NCBI RefSeq assembly: GCF_001423845.1
Contig: NZ_LMPM01000003.1
Span: forward strand, 62,001-126,000
From: Sphingomonas sp. Leaf357
GTDB taxonomy: Bacteria; Pseudomonadota; Alphaproteobacteria; Sphingomonadales; Sphingomonadaceae
Length of the DNA stretch: 64,000 nt
Direction of reading: 5' to 3'
A model generated the notes under the pieces. The model ran no database searches. It was not told the DNA's origin and saw only the letters and a list, made by a program, of their open reading frames with translations. The position numbers and the translations under genes are program-made. Positions 52,317-61,545 of this stretch are shown piece by piece. The stretch's first letter is position 1; every line of letters starts with the position of its first letter.

Positions 52317-54691
52317 TTGAAACCCCCTGCCCGTTCGCCGCCGGATTTCTTTGCCCCGGATTTCTGGGCACCGGATTTCTCTGCCCCGGATTTCTCTGCC
52401 AACGCCGCGAGCAATCCCGGACGATCGTAGCGATAGATGCTGCCGTCGTTCGCCGCCTGCGATCGATCGTGGCGCAGCCGGACGACCGGCGCGGCATGCG
52501 GCGCGGCGACCGTCTCCTCGTCCATCGTCAGCACGACGGTGGCGCTCTCGCCCGTCTTCAGCTTCGTCGCCACGCGGTAGCCGGCACCCTCCAGCGCAGG
52601 TTTCAGGAACGTCGTCATCCACGCGGATTCGCTGCCCGCGATCAGGCAGACCGGCGGGGTCTCTTCCTGCTGTCCGTCGCCATGCGTCGCGAACAGCCAG
52701 TGCACGTCGAGCAGTTCGATCTGGTCGCCGTCGATCGCGATCACGCCCGCCACCGGTCCGGCCTCGCGCGCGGACACCATCGTCTCGGGCAAGGTCACGA
52801 TGTCCAGCGCGGCCGATATAGCATAGCCGATCTCGTCCCGGCCATCGCGCAGGCGCAACACGTGCACGTCCTGCCCGTCCGCGATCCCCGCCATCGCGGC
52901 GAGCGGGATGATCCTTCCCTCCACCGACAGCCGCAGCCGTCCGGCGGCGAAGCGGATCGCATCCGCCTGCACCGGCTCGACCCGGTCGATCACCGATAGC
53001 GGCACGAGGCGGCGCACGCCGTCCAGATCGTCGAACAGCAACGCCGAAACCCCGTCCGCCGCGACCTCCTCGATCGCATCGTCGGCGCTCACGTCACGCT
53101 TGAATTCGAGGCCCGAGACCGCCGCGATGCCCGCACAGTCGAGCAGCAGCATCGGCAGGCCGCTGTCGGGCAGCGTCTGCCCGGCATAGACGCCCGTCGC
53201 CATCACCGCGGGCGCGGCGGGCTTGATCACAAGTTCCTCGTGATCCAGCACGGAATCGACCGCCAGCGCATAACTGCCGCCGACGACGCTGACGATCACC
53301 AGCATCGCGGGGTGATCGTGCGCCCCGTCGCGCAGCGCCAGGATGTTGCCCAGATCGATCAGCGGCATGCGCCGTTCGCGCACCGTGGCGGCGGGCGTGT
53401 CGCCCAGCATGTCGATGCGGATCGCTCCCTCGTGCGAACCGCCGCGCACCGTCACGATCTCCTCGATCACCTGGCGCGAGATCGCGAAACGCTGGTCGCC
53501 CACGCCCACGCCGATCGTCGCCATGATCGACAGCGTCAGCGGCACGTGGATCGCGATGCGCAGGCCCCGGCCCGGCGCATTGTCGATCTCGATCCGCCCG
53601 CCGATCTGCTCGATATTGGCGCGCACCACGTCCATGCCGACACCGCGACCGGAGATCGACGTCACCTCGTCCTTAGTCGAGATGCCCGGTTCAAACACCA
53701 GTTGCAGCTTCGCCTTGTCGCTCAGCGCCAGCAGGTCGCGCATCGGCCGGCCGCCGGCGGCGATCTTCTCGATCAGCCGCTCGACATTGATGCCGCGCCC
53801 GTCGTCGCAAATCTCGATGATGATCTGGTTGCCGGATTGGCGCGCCGATACGGTCAGCCGCCCGTTCTCGCGCTTGCCCGCCTTGATGCGCTCCACCACG
53901 CCTTCGATCCCGTGGTCGATCGAGTTGCGCACCATATGGACCAGCGGATCGCGCATCATCTCGATCATCTCGCGATCGAGTTCGACGTCCGATCCCTCGA
54001 TGTTCAGCGTCACCGCCTTGCCCAGTTCGGCCGCCGTGTCGCGCACCATCCGCGGCAGCGCGGAGAACAGCGCATCGATCTTTTGCATGCGCGTACGCGT
54101 CACCGTGTCGCGCATCTCGGCCACGGTCAGCGACAGACGCTCCAGCGCAGCTTCGACCGCAGGGTCCGCACCGTCGTCACGAAGCCGCCGCGCCAGCTCG
54201 TTCCGCGCCAGCACCATGTCCGACATGCCGGACATCATCCGGTCGAGCAGGTCCACGTTCAGCCGCACGCTGCGCGATTGCGCCCGCACCGCCAGCGGGG
54301 TGGTCGCGACGACCAGATCTTCCGAACCCTCGTCGAGCGCGGCGATCAGCAGATCCTCGCCCGAATCGTCCAGCGCGACGCCGCCATCGATCGCCTCGAC
54401 GATCTCGCCGATCCGGTCGACGATCGCCAATACGGCATTCACCAGTTTCGTGTCCGGCGCGCGCGAGCCGTCGCGCACCGCCGCCAGCACGTCCTCGGCG
54501 GCATGGCTCAGCCGGGCGAGACGCGGGAGATCGAGGAAACCGCAGCTGCCCTTCACCGTGTGCACGAAGCGGAAGATCGCATCGAGCCGGTTGCGGTCCG
54601 ACGGATCGCTCTCCCACGCGACGATCTCGCCCGAGAGCGCTTCGAGCGTCTCGCGGGTCTCGGCAATGAATTCCTGAAGCAGATCGTCCAT
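52313..54691 (-). CDS. cheA: Chemotaxis histidine kinase CheA
   Basis: 792 residues. Hpt domain with phosphohistidine H44 in FVHTVKGSCGF; kinase domain with HMVRNSIDHGIE (N box), GRGINVE, GRGVGMD; CheW-like domain after about residue 380 (IMATIGVGVGDQRFAIS). A further 250 residues include a second weak CheW-like part (SALLFDDLDGVRRLVPLSVI) and a region like a degraded receiver near the end (CLIAGSESAWMTTFLKPALE). The final 30 residues are KSGA repeats. Start MDDLLQEF at 54691 is the usual CheA N-terminus. Confidence 0.93.
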   Translation of the reverse strand: MDDLLQEFIAETRETLEALSGEIVAWESDPSDRNRLDAIFRFVHTVKGSCGFLDLPRLARLSHAAEDVLAAVRDGSRAPDTKLVNAVLAIVDRIGEIVEAIDGGVALDDSGEDLLIAALDEGSEDLVVATTPLAVRAQSRSVRLNVDLLDRMMSGMSDMVLARNELARRLRDDGADPAVEAALERLSLTVAEMRDTVTRTRMQKIDALFSALPRMVRDTAAELGKAVTLNIEGSDVELDREMIEMMRDPLVHMVRNSIDHGIEGVVERIKAGKRENGRLTVSARQSGNQIIIEICDDGRGINVERLIEKIAAGGRPMRDLLALSDKAKLQLVFEPGISTKDEVTSISGRGVGMDVVRANIEQIGGRIEIDNAPGRGLRIAIHVPLTLSIMATIGVGVGDQRFAISRQVIEEIVTVRGGSHEGAIRIDMLGDTPAATVRERRMPLIDLGNILALRDGAHDHPAMLVIVSVVGGSYALAVDSVLDHEELVIKPAAPAVMATGVYAGQTLPDSGLPMLLLDCAGIAAVSGLEFKRDVSADDAIEEVAADGVSALLFDDLDGVRRLVPLSVIDRVEPVQADAIRFAAGRLRLSVEGRIIPLAAMAGIADGQDVHVLRLRDGRDEIGYAISAALDIVTLPETMVSAREAGPVAGVIAIDGDQIELLDVHWLFATHGDGQQEETPPVCLIAGSESAWMTTFLKPALEGAGYRVATKLKTGESATVVLTMDEETVAAPHAAPVVRLRHDRSQAANDGSIYRYDRPGLLAALAEKSGAEKSGAQKSGAKKSGGERAGGFK
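52342..52401. repeat. 15-bp tandem repeat in the end of cheA
   Basis: Four copies of a unit like CCGGATTTCTCTGCC in a row, with small changes. On the minus strand it codes for repeating GAEKS/GAQKS/GAKKS. Copy number may vary between strains. Confidence 0.85.
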
Positions 54692-54754
54692 TAGGCCCCC
54701 GCGATTGGCGGGAACCATTGGCGATGATTGGTTAAGGAGCGGTTAGGTTGCCGC

Positions 54755-55399
54755 TCACGCCGCCTTGAATGACGCGCCGAACAGCAGCACCGGTTCTTCC
54801 GGATCGGACACCTGCACCTGCCCGCCGCCCTCTTTCACCAGCGCATGGACCAGATAGGCCGCCGCCGCGCGCGGCGTGATGACCGCATCGGGGTCGGCCC
54901 CGGTCAGCGCGCCGCGCATTTCCTGGTCCAGCACGATGCGCGGCCCATCGGCGCGCACCACGATCTCCACCGCGCCATCGATGCTCTCCGCCCCGACATC
55001 CAGCTGCCCGCCCCGGATTAGCGCATCGCCCGCGATCAGCGCCAGGTTCAGCAGCACCTTGATCGCCGGCTTGGGCAGCGTGCTGTCCTCGATCAGCCAG
55101 CCGAGCTTGACGCGGTGATTGTCGCCGAACAGCCCTTCAATCGCCGCCCGCGCCTCGCGCGAATCCACCATCTCGCCGAACCCGCCCGCCGCGCCGAAGG
55201 CGAGACGGAAGAATTTCAGCTTGTTCGCCGACGCGCGCGCGCTTTCGTTGAGCAGTTCCAGGCAGCGCTGGCGCATTTCGGGATCATGCTCGTCGGCCAG
55301 CAATTCCAGCCCGTTGTTGAGCGCACCGACGGGCGAGAGCAGATCGTGGCACAATCGCGAACAAAGCAGGCTGGCGAAATCGACCGGGCTGATGGTCAT
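54755..55399 (-). CDS. chpT: ChpT-like histidine phosphotransferase
   Basis: 214 residues. A DHp-like helix with LCSRLCHDLLSPVGALNNGLE, where H18 should be phosphorylated, and a degraded ATPase-like domain after it, as in ChpT. In Caulobacter ChpT passes phosphate from CckA to CtrA and CpdR; as the first gene of a che cluster here it might serve a different kinase, CheA. Start at 55399 (MTISPVDFASLL). Long upstream frame is not coding. Confidence 0.83.
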   Translation of the reverse strand: MTISPVDFASLLCSRLCHDLLSPVGALNNGLELLADEHDPEMRQRCLELLNESARASANKLKFFRLAFGAAGGFGEMVDSREARAAIEGLFGDNHRVKLGWLIEDSTLPKPAIKVLLNLALIAGDALIRGGQLDVGAESIDGAVEIVVRADGPRIVLDQEMRGALTGADPDAVITPRAAAAYLVHALVKEGGGQVQVSDPEEPVLLFGASFKAA

Positions 55400-55466
55400 G
55401 GAATAAGGTCCGATGGGTAATAGGCGTTGACGCTCTTCTGGCGATGCCGCGCCATGTGCGCAACCC

Positions 55467-55483
55467 ATGCCGGGCCGGCATGC
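55467..55483 (-). terminator. Near-perfect hairpin between M67 gene and chpT
   Basis: CATGCCGG and CCGGCATG flank a single G. It lies just beyond the M67 stop on the minus strand and 68 bp before the chpT ATG, but no T-run is obvious. Could end the M67 transcript or bind a protein. Confidence 0.35.
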
Positions 55484-55485
55484 CC

Positions 55486-55878
55486 CTATCGAACGGACAA
55501 CACCACCGCCTCGAAGCGGCCACGCTCCACCGTTCGCCACGCGCGGGCCTCGCCCCGTCCGAGGATAACCCAGATCGCCCCGTCGCCCATCGCGCTCTCC
55601 GCGTCCGTCGCCGAAGGCACGGGATCGCCGGAGGTATGCGAATGATAGCACCCGATGACCTGCGCATCCCCCGCCCGCGCCCGCCGGTGCGCCGCGAACA
55701 ATGCCGCCGGATCGATCTCGAACCGCCGCGCCGGCTCGACCGCCACGTTCGCGCACGCCTCGGCCGCTGCGATCCGCCCGCCCGTTCCGAACAGCAACCC
55801 GCACACTTCCACCCATGGAGACGCCGCCGCCTCGTCTAGCAGTCTCGCCACCAGAGTGCTTGAAATCTCCCACGCCAT
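55486..55878 (-). CDS. M67 family (JAMM) metallopeptidase
   Basis: 130 residues. The JAMM zinc motif is clear: glutamate in VEVCGLLFG and H-x-H-x(7)-S-x-x-D in HSHTSGDPVPSATD. Family members remove ubiquitin-like proteins or process cysteine- and sulfur-carrier proteins. Two starts: ATG at 55878 or a GTG at 55884. Divergent from rluD, only 16 bp apart. Confidence 0.88.
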   Translation of the reverse strand: MAWEISSTLVARLLDEAAASPWVEVCGLLFGTGGRIAAAEACANVAVEPARRFEIDPAALFAAHRRARAGDAQVIGCYHSHTSGDPVPSATDAESAMGDGAIWVILGRGEARAWRTVERGRFEAVVLSVR

Positions 55879-55894
55879 GACCACATCCTAGGCC

Positions 55895-56845
55895 ATGAGC
55901 CGGGGGGTTTCCATCATCGCCGCAACGATCTCCGACGCCGCCGATGGCTGGCGTCTCGATCGTGCGCTGGCCGATGCGGTGCCGACGCTATCACGCGAAC
56001 GCCTGAAGGTTCTGATCAACGGCGGCGCGGTCAGCGACCCCTCCGGTGCGCTGGCGCGCGATCCCTCGCGCAAGGCGGCGGCCGGAGCGATGTTCAACGT
56101 CGCGGTGCCCGATCCCACCCCAGCCCATAACGTGCCGCAGGATATCGCGCTCACCATCGTGTTCGAGGACGAGCATCTCATGGTGATCGACAAGCAGGCC
56201 GGGCTCGTCGTCCACCCGGCGGCGGGCAATCTCGACGGCACGCTGGTCAACGCGCTGCTACATCATTGCGGCGGCAGCCTGTCGGGCATCGGCGGCGTCG
56301 CCCGGCCCGGCATCGTCCACCGTATCGACAAGGACACGTCGGGCCTGATGGTCGCGGCCAAGACCGATCGCGCGCATGAGGGGCTGGCCCGCCAGTTCCA
56401 CGATCACAGCATAGATCGCCGCTACAAGGCGATCGTGCAGGGTCGCCCGATGCCGATGGAGGGCAAGGTCGATGCCCCGCTCGCCCGTTCGTCGACCGAT
56501 CGCAAGAAGGTCGCGATCGTCCAGGGCGGCAAGCGCGCCGTGACGCATTTCCGTACCGTCACCCCGCTCAGGAACGCCGCTCTGGTCGAATGCCGGCTGG
56601 AAACCGGCCGCACGCATCAGGTGCGCGTGCACATGACGTCGATCGGTCATCCCTTGCTGGGCGACCCGGTCTATGGTAGAACAAAACAAGGTCACCGGCC
56701 GCTTTTGGAAACGCTCGATTTCCATCGCCAGGCGTTGCACGCCGCCCATTTGGGGTTCATCCACCCTATTAGAAGCGAAGCTTTGGCATTCGAAAGCGAA
56801 ATGCCTGCGGACATGCAGGAACTGTTCAGCCACCTTAACGTATAG
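55895..56845 (+). CDS. rluD: 23S rRNA pseudouridine synthase RluD-type
   Basis: 316 residues. S4-like domain at the start (WRLDRALADAVPTLSRERLK), then RluA-type catalytic domain with HRIDKDTSGLMV containing the catalytic aspartate, and ETGRTHQVRVHM. In E. coli RluD modifies U1911, U1915 and U1917. Followed 52 bp later by rpoH in the same direction, an arrangement common in sphingomonads. Confidence 0.93.
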   Translation: MSRGVSIIAATISDAADGWRLDRALADAVPTLSRERLKVLINGGAVSDPSGALARDPSRKAAAGAMFNVAVPDPTPAHNVPQDIALTIVFEDEHLMVIDKQAGLVVHPAAGNLDGTLVNALLHHCGGSLSGIGGVARPGIVHRIDKDTSGLMVAAKTDRAHEGLARQFHDHSIDRRYKAIVQGRPMPMEGKVDAPLARSSTDRKKVAIVQGGKRAVTHFRTVTPLRNAALVECRLETGRTHQVRVHMTSIGHPLLGDPVYGRTKQGHRPLLETLDFHRQALHAAHLGFIHPIRSEALAFESEMPADMQELFSHLNV

Positions 56846-56897
56846 CTATCGGGTTTCGCTGCGATGCGGCATACCCAGTTTAAAGGGAGATCAAGTC

Positions 56898-57800
56898 ATG
56901 GCTAAAAGCAACGTGCCAGCCACGGTCCCCGCTCTTGGCGGAGAGGCAAGCCTCAACCGCTATCTGTCGGAAATCAAGAAATTCCCCATCCTCGCACCCG
57001 AGCAGGAATATATGCTCGCCAAGCGCTTCGAGGAACATGGCGACACCGATGCGGCGGCGCAGCTCGTCACCTCGCACCTGCGCCTCGTGGCGAAGATCGC
57101 GATGGGCTATCGTGGCTATGGCCTGCCGACGTCCGAACTGATCTCCGAAGGCAATATCGGCTTGATGCAGGGCGTGAAGAAGTTCGAGGCCGATCGCGGC
57201 TTTCGCCTCGCGACCTATGCGATGTGGTGGATCCGCGCCTCGATCCAGGAATATATCCTGCGCTCGTGGAGCCTTGTTAAGATGGGCACCACCGCCGCGC
57301 AGAAGAAGCTGTTCTTCAACCTGCGCCGCATGAAGTCGAAGCTCGATGCGTTCGAGGATGGCGATCTGTCGCCCGAGCATCTCACCAAGATCGCCACCGA
57401 TCTCGGCGTCACCGAAGCCGAAGTGACCAGCATGAACCGCCGCATGGCGATGGGCGGGGATACTTCGCTCAACGTTCCGATGCGCGAGGATGGCGACGGC
57501 CAGTGGCAGGATTGGCTGCAGGACGACGCCCCCCTACAGGACACCGTCGTCGCGGAGGCGCAGGAAGCCGATGTCCGGCACGAAATGCTGACCAGCGCGA
57601 TGGACGACCTCAACGAGCGCGAGCAGCACATCCTGACCGAACGCCGCCTGACCGACGATCCCAAGACGCTGGAAGAGCTCTCGCAGGTCTACGGCGTGTC
57701 GCGCGAACGCGTCCGCCAGATCGAAGTGCGCGCGTTCGAAAAGCTGCAAAAGGCGATGATGCGCCTGGCGGGCGACCGGCGTCTGCTGGCGGCCGTCTGA
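56898..57800 (+). CDS. rpoH: Heat-shock sigma factor sigma-32
   Basis: 300 residues. The RpoH box region and sigma-70 regions are clear: region 2 LVAKIAMGYRGYGLPTSELISE, RLATYAMWWIRASIQEYI; region 4 LEELSQVYGVSRERVRQIEVRAFEKLQ. Directs transcription of heat-shock genes. ATG at 56898 with GGGAGA as ribosome site. A family A repeat follows the stop. Confidence 0.95.
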   Translation: MAKSNVPATVPALGGEASLNRYLSEIKKFPILAPEQEYMLAKRFEEHGDTDAAAQLVTSHLRLVAKIAMGYRGYGLPTSELISEGNIGLMQGVKKFEADRGFRLATYAMWWIRASIQEYILRSWSLVKMGTTAAQKKLFFNLRRMKSKLDAFEDGDLSPEHLTKIATDLGVTEAEVTSMNRRMAMGGDTSLNVPMREDGDGQWQDWLQDDAPLQDTVVAEAQEADVRHEMLTSAMDDLNEREQHILTERRLTDDPKTLEELSQVYGVSRERVRQIEVRAFEKLQKAMMRLAGDRRLLAAV

Positions 57801-57807
57801 ACCCTAC

Positions 57808-57920
57808 TACCGTCATCCCGGACTTGATCCGGGATCCAACTAGCCGCTCGGGAAGACGCTGATGATCGAGCGTTGCACTTTCCTCCCGTTGGACCCCGGA
57901 TCAAGTCCGGGGTGACGGTA
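57808..57920. repeat. Palindromic repeat, family A (copy A3)
   Basis: About 113 bp. Arms TACCGTCATCCCGGACTTGAT and ATCAAGTCCGGGGTGACGGTA. Between rpoH and mtgA. The rest of the 193-bp gap holds only a pyrimidine-rich stretch (CCGCCGCCTCACC). Confidence 0.9.
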
Positions 57921-57993
57921 GTTGGGACAATCACCCCCGCCGCCTCACCTCAAACCCCTTCCCCCACGCCCCCCGATCCGGCAAGTTCGCCCG

Positions 57994-58731
57994 ATGAGCG
58001 ACGCCACCCTCCGCAACCGATCCGCCGCACGCCCCCTCAAGCCCCGCCGCCCGCTTGCGCGCCGCATCACCGGATGGATCGTCAAGGGCCTGCTCTGGTT
58101 CCTGCTCGGCTCGGTCCTGCTGGTGCTCGTCTTCCGCTTCGTGCCGCCACCGATCACCCTCACGATGATCGGCGATCTGATCGGCGGCAACGGCGTGACC
58201 AAGCAATGGAAGCCGCTGTCGCAGATCGATCCGAACATGCCGCGCGCGGCCATCGCCGGGGAGGATGCGCGCTTCTGTCGGCATCATGGCTTCGACTTCA
58301 CCGCCATCGCCAACGCCGCCTATCGCAACGCCAGAGGCGGGCGCGTCCGTGGCGGTTCGACGATCAGCCAGCAGACCGCGAAGAACGTCTTCCTCATCCA
58401 GGGCGGCGGCTATGCCCGCAAGGCGCTGGAGGCGTATTTCACCGTCCTGATCGAAACCCTGTGGGGCAAGCGCCGGATCATGGAAGTCTATCTCAACGTC
58501 GCCGAAACCGGCATCGGCACCTATGGCGTGGAGGCCGGGTCGATCCGCTATTTCGGCCACGGCGCCGATACCCTGTCGCCCTCCGAGGCGGGGCGCATCG
58601 CCGCCATCCTGCCGCTGCCTAAGAAGCGCGCCGCCATCGCCCCGCACGGCTTCACCCGTCGCCACGGCAACGCCATCACCCGCCGCGTCGGCGTGGTGCG
58701 CAACGATCGCCTGGACGCCTGCCTGCAATAG
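57994..58731 (+). CDS. mtgA: Monofunctional peptidoglycan glycosyltransferase
   Basis: 245 residues of family GT51. One N-terminal membrane helix (GLLWFLLGSVLLVLVFRFV) after a basic tail, then catalytic motifs: AIAGEDARFCRHHGFD (catalytic glutamate) and RGGSTISQQTAKN. Polymerises lipid II without a transpeptidase domain. Start MSDATLRN at 57994. Followed closely by a CAP protein, 2 bp apart. Confidence 0.94.
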   Translation: MSDATLRNRSAARPLKPRRPLARRITGWIVKGLLWFLLGSVLLVLVFRFVPPPITLTMIGDLIGGNGVTKQWKPLSQIDPNMPRAAIAGEDARFCRHHGFDFTAIANAAYRNARGGRVRGGSTISQQTAKNVFLIQGGGYARKALEAYFTVLIETLWGKRRIMEVYLNVAETGIGTYGVEAGSIRYFGHGADTLSPSEAGRIAAILPLPKKRAAIAPHGFTRRHGNAITRRVGVVRNDRLDACLQ

Positions 58732-58733
58732 AC

Positions 58734-59372
58734 ATGCGCGCGCTCCGCCTCCCGTTCCTCGTCGTCATGCTGGCACTGTTGCCGGCCTCCGCGCCCGGCT
58801 ATCCGACTGCGGCGGAGGTGCTGGCAGAGCTAAACCGCCTGCGCACCGATCCGGCGGGCTATGCCGCCGGACTGGAAGACTATCGCCACCTGTTCGGCAC
58901 GCCCGACTCTCGAACCTACACGCTTCCCGGCGAGACGCTGGCGCGCCTTTCGATCGACGGCGCACCCGCCGTGGCGGAAGCGATCGCCGCGCTGAACCGC
59001 CAGGCGTCGGTCGCTCCCCTCGCCCCCGGCCGCGTCCTGGAAAACGCCGCCCGCATCCTCGCCGACGAACAGGCTCGAACCGGCGCGACCGGCCACCGCA
59101 GCGCGCCGGGCCGGTCTCCCGGCGACCGAGTCCGCGCACAGGGTGGCGATATCTATGTCGTGGAAGCGGTCAGCTACGGCTTCGACAGCGCCGAAGCGGT
59201 GGTGCGCCAGTTGGTCGTCGACGACGGCGTACCCGGACGCGGCCACCGTCGCACGATTCTCTCACCCGAATTGCGCTTCGCCGGCATCTGGTGCGGCCCA
59301 CACGCCCGCTACGGCGCGATGTGCGTGATCGATCTCTCCGCTTGGCCCGCCGGCAAACCCCACGCAGAATAG
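58734..59372 (+). CDS. CAP-domain (SCP/PR-1) exported protein
   Basis: 212 residues with a signal peptide (LRLPFLVVMLALLPASAPG). The CAP domain core shows ELNRLRTDPAGYAAGLEDY, then histidine-bearing GATGHRS and RTILSPELRFAGIWCG, typical of bacterial SCP proteins. Such proteins bind sterols or metals or act as hydrolases; role unknown. Two bases after mtgA, so probably co-translated with it, suggesting cell-wall work. Confidence 0.85.
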   Translation: MRALRLPFLVVMLALLPASAPGYPTAAEVLAELNRLRTDPAGYAAGLEDYRHLFGTPDSRTYTLPGETLARLSIDGAPAVAEAIAALNRQASVAPLAPGRVLENAARILADEQARTGATGHRSAPGRSPGDRVRAQGGDIYVVEAVSYGFDSAEAVVRQLVVDDGVPGRGHRRTILSPELRFAGIWCGPHARYGAMCVIDLSAWPAGKPHAE

Positions 59373-59377
59373 CCCAT

Positions 59378-59469
59378 CCGTCATCCCGGACTTGATCCGG
59401 GATCCCGCTGCCTTGCCCCGCACCAAGTGGAAGAAGCGGGATCCTCGCCTACGCGAAGATGATGACGGG
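59378..59469. repeat. Palindromic repeat, family A, mixed arms (copy A4)
   Basis: Left arm CCGTCATCCCGGACTTGATCC is family A; the right arm (CGCGAAGATGATGACGGG) is different. Inner GATCCCGCT/AGCGGGATC pair. Read in reverse it matches copy A5 (43107) over the loop too. Between a CAP protein gene and ybaB. Confidence 0.85.
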
Positions 59470-59493
59470 GAAATCTCAATGGGTGCCAAGCGC

Positions 59494-59817
59494 TCAAAAC
59501 GGCAGCTTGAACCCCGGCGGCAACGGCATCCCGCTGGTCAGCTTGCCCATTTCGTCGTTCGACGCGGCATCGGCCTTGGCCCGCGCATCGTTGAACGCCG
59601 CGACGATCAGATCCTCCAGCATCTGCTTCTCGGATGCGACGATCAGCGAATCGTCGATCGCGATGCCGATGATCCGCCCCTTGGCCGACGCCTTCACCTT
59701 CACCAGCCCGCCGCCGGCCGCGCCCTCGACCTCGATCGTATCGAGGTTCGCCTGCGCCTTGGTCAGCTCGTTCTGCACGTTCTGCGCCATCGCCATGATG
59801 TCTTCGATGCTCTTCAC
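59494..59817 (-). CDS. ybaB: YbaB/EbfC nucleoid-associated protein
   Basis: 107 residues. Dimeric DNA-binding protein that helps organise the nucleoid. The family core MAQNVQNELTKAQANLDTIEVEG, GGGLVKVKASAKGRI and the C-terminal DEMGKLTSGMPLPPGFKLPF are typical. Overlaps the dnaX stop by 4 bp, the common dnaX-ybaB pair. Confidence 0.94.
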   Translation of the reverse strand: MKSIEDIMAMAQNVQNELTKAQANLDTIEVEGAAGGGLVKVKASAKGRIIGIAIDDSLIVASEKQMLEDLIVAAFNDARAKADAASNDEMGKLTSGMPLPPGFKLPF

Positions 59818-61484
59818 TTCTGTTCGCTCCTTTTGGCGGCAATCAGCCGGTCCAGTTCATCCTCGGGCAGCACCGCATCGGGAAACGCCTCGAACGCCGC
59901 CTTGACGACGGGGCTCGACAGGATTTCCGCGCGGACCGCCTCTTTCGATTCGAGATGCCGTTCGCGGATCGTCGGCGCGCCGGGGGCATCCTCGGTCGTC
60001 ACCTTCCACGCACGCCCGGTGCAGCGTTTCAGCTCGACCATCAGGTCGCGCACCATATCGGCGGGCAATGGCCGCAACGAACTCAGCACCATCTCCGGCG
60101 GCGCGATCTGGATCACGCTCGCACTACGCTCGAGCTTCACCGCCAGGCCATATTCGCCGGCCTTTTCCAGCACCGCGATGATGCCCTCGATCGTATCGGG
60201 CAACGCCGCCTCGACCGGCTCGGCGTTTTTCACTGGCGGAGCGGGTGGCGCGGCGGCCATCGTCACCGGCCCGCCCGCCGCCAATTGCCGCGCCAGTTCG
60301 CCCGGATCGGGCAGTTGCGAAGCGTGGACGACGCGCAGCAACGCCATTTCGCACGCCTCGATCGGCAGCGCCGCGCGCGCGACCTCGTCATGCCCCTTCA
60401 GCAGCAACTGCCACAAACGATGCAGCGCCGCGAAGGACAAGGCGGTCGCCCAGCCCTCCTGCGCCGCGCGCTCTTCATGCGCCTGTCCCGATTCGGGCGG
60501 CGTGCCGAGCTTGACGAGCGTCACGCCGTGCACCGTCTCCAGCAGCGCGCGCAGCACCGATTGCGGATCGACGCCGAGATCGTATTGCCGCCTCAGCGCC
60601 GCCAGCGCGCCAAGCCCGTCGCCCGCCAGCAGCAACCCGAGCAGGTCGCGCACCGCGCCGCGATCCGACAGGCCGAGCATGTCTCGCACCGCCGCCGCCT
60701 TCACGCCGCCGCCCTCGATCCCCGCATGCGCGATCGCCTGGTCGAGGATCGACAGCCCGTCGCGCGCCGATCCTTCCGCCGCGCGCGCGATCATCGCCAG
60801 CGCCTCCGGCTCCGCCTCAACCTGTTCCGCCGCCGAGACGAACGCGAAATGCGCCGCCAGCTGCTCCGCCGAGATGCGCCTGAGATCGAAGCGCTGGCAG
60901 CGCGACAGCACCGTCACCGGCACCTTGTTCACTTCGGTCGTCGCGAACAGGAATTTCACATGCGCCGGCGGCTCCTCCAGCGTCTTCAGCAGCGCGTTGA
61001 ACGCGTTCTTCGACAGCATGTGGACTTCGTCGATGATGTAGATCTTGTAGCGCGCCGAAACCGCCGAATAGCGCGACGCATCGATGATCTCGCGCACGTC
61101 GTCCACGCCGGTATGGCTGGCGGCGTCCATCTCGATCACATCGATGTGACGACCCTCGGCGATCGCACGGCACGGCTCGCACACCCCGCACGGGTCGATC
61201 GTCGGCCCGCCCTCGCCGTCCGGGCCGATGCAGTTCAGCGCCTTGGCGATCAGCCGCGCGGTACTCGTCTTGCCTACCCCGCGCACGCCGGTCAGCAGGA
61301 ACGCATGCGCCAGCCGCCCACGCCGGATCGCATTGCCCAGCGTCGTGACCATCGCGTCCTGCCCGATCAGCTCGGCGAACGTCTGCGGCCGATACTTGCG
61401 CGCCAGCACGCGGTACGCCTCCGGCTTTTGCGGCTGCACGGGGTCGCCGAGGTCGAAGGCAGGAAGATCTGGGGATTCGGACAT
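59814..61484 (-). CDS. dnaX: DNA polymerase III subunit gamma/tau
   Basis: 556 residues. Clamp-loader ATPase: Walker A GVRGVGKTSTARLIAKALNC, zinc cysteines in CIGPDGEGGPTIDPCGVCEPC, Walker B YIIDEVHMLS and the SRC-box VTVLSRCQRFDLRR. The last 200 residues are the shorter tau part. No slippery A-run was seen, so no frameshift to gamma is suggested. Start at 61484 with a short N-terminal extension (MSESPDLPAFDLGDP). Upstream is the SRP RNA. Confidence 0.95.
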   Translation of the reverse strand: MSESPDLPAFDLGDPVQPQKPEAYRVLARKYRPQTFAELIGQDAMVTTLGNAIRRGRLAHAFLLTGVRGVGKTSTARLIAKALNCIGPDGEGGPTIDPCGVCEPCRAIAEGRHIDVIEMDAASHTGVDDVREIIDASRYSAVSARYKIYIIDEVHMLSKNAFNALLKTLEEPPAHVKFLFATTEVNKVPVTVLSRCQRFDLRRISAEQLAAHFAFVSAAEQVEAEPEALAMIARAAEGSARDGLSILDQAIAHAGIEGGGVKAAAVRDMLGLSDRGAVRDLLGLLLAGDGLGALAALRRQYDLGVDPQSVLRALLETVHGVTLVKLGTPPESGQAHEERAAQEGWATALSFAALHRLWQLLLKGHDEVARAALPIEACEMALLRVVHASQLPDPGELARQLAAGGPVTMAAAPPAPPVKNAEPVEAALPDTIEGIIAVLEKAGEYGLAVKLERSASVIQIAPPEMVLSSLRPLPADMVRDLMVELKRCTGRAWKVTTEDAPGAPTIRERHLESKEAVRAEILSSPVVKAAFEAFPDAVLPEDELDRLIAAKRSEQK

Positions 61485-61545
61485 CGCCGACTATCTAAGG
61501 GCGGATGCCGCGCGATGTAAGGAAAAGGTTGTGCCCAAAGACCAC

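Noticed and set aside
59814..61484. Programmed frameshift in dnaX
   Set aside because: No A-rich slippery heptamer was seen in this GC-rich gene.
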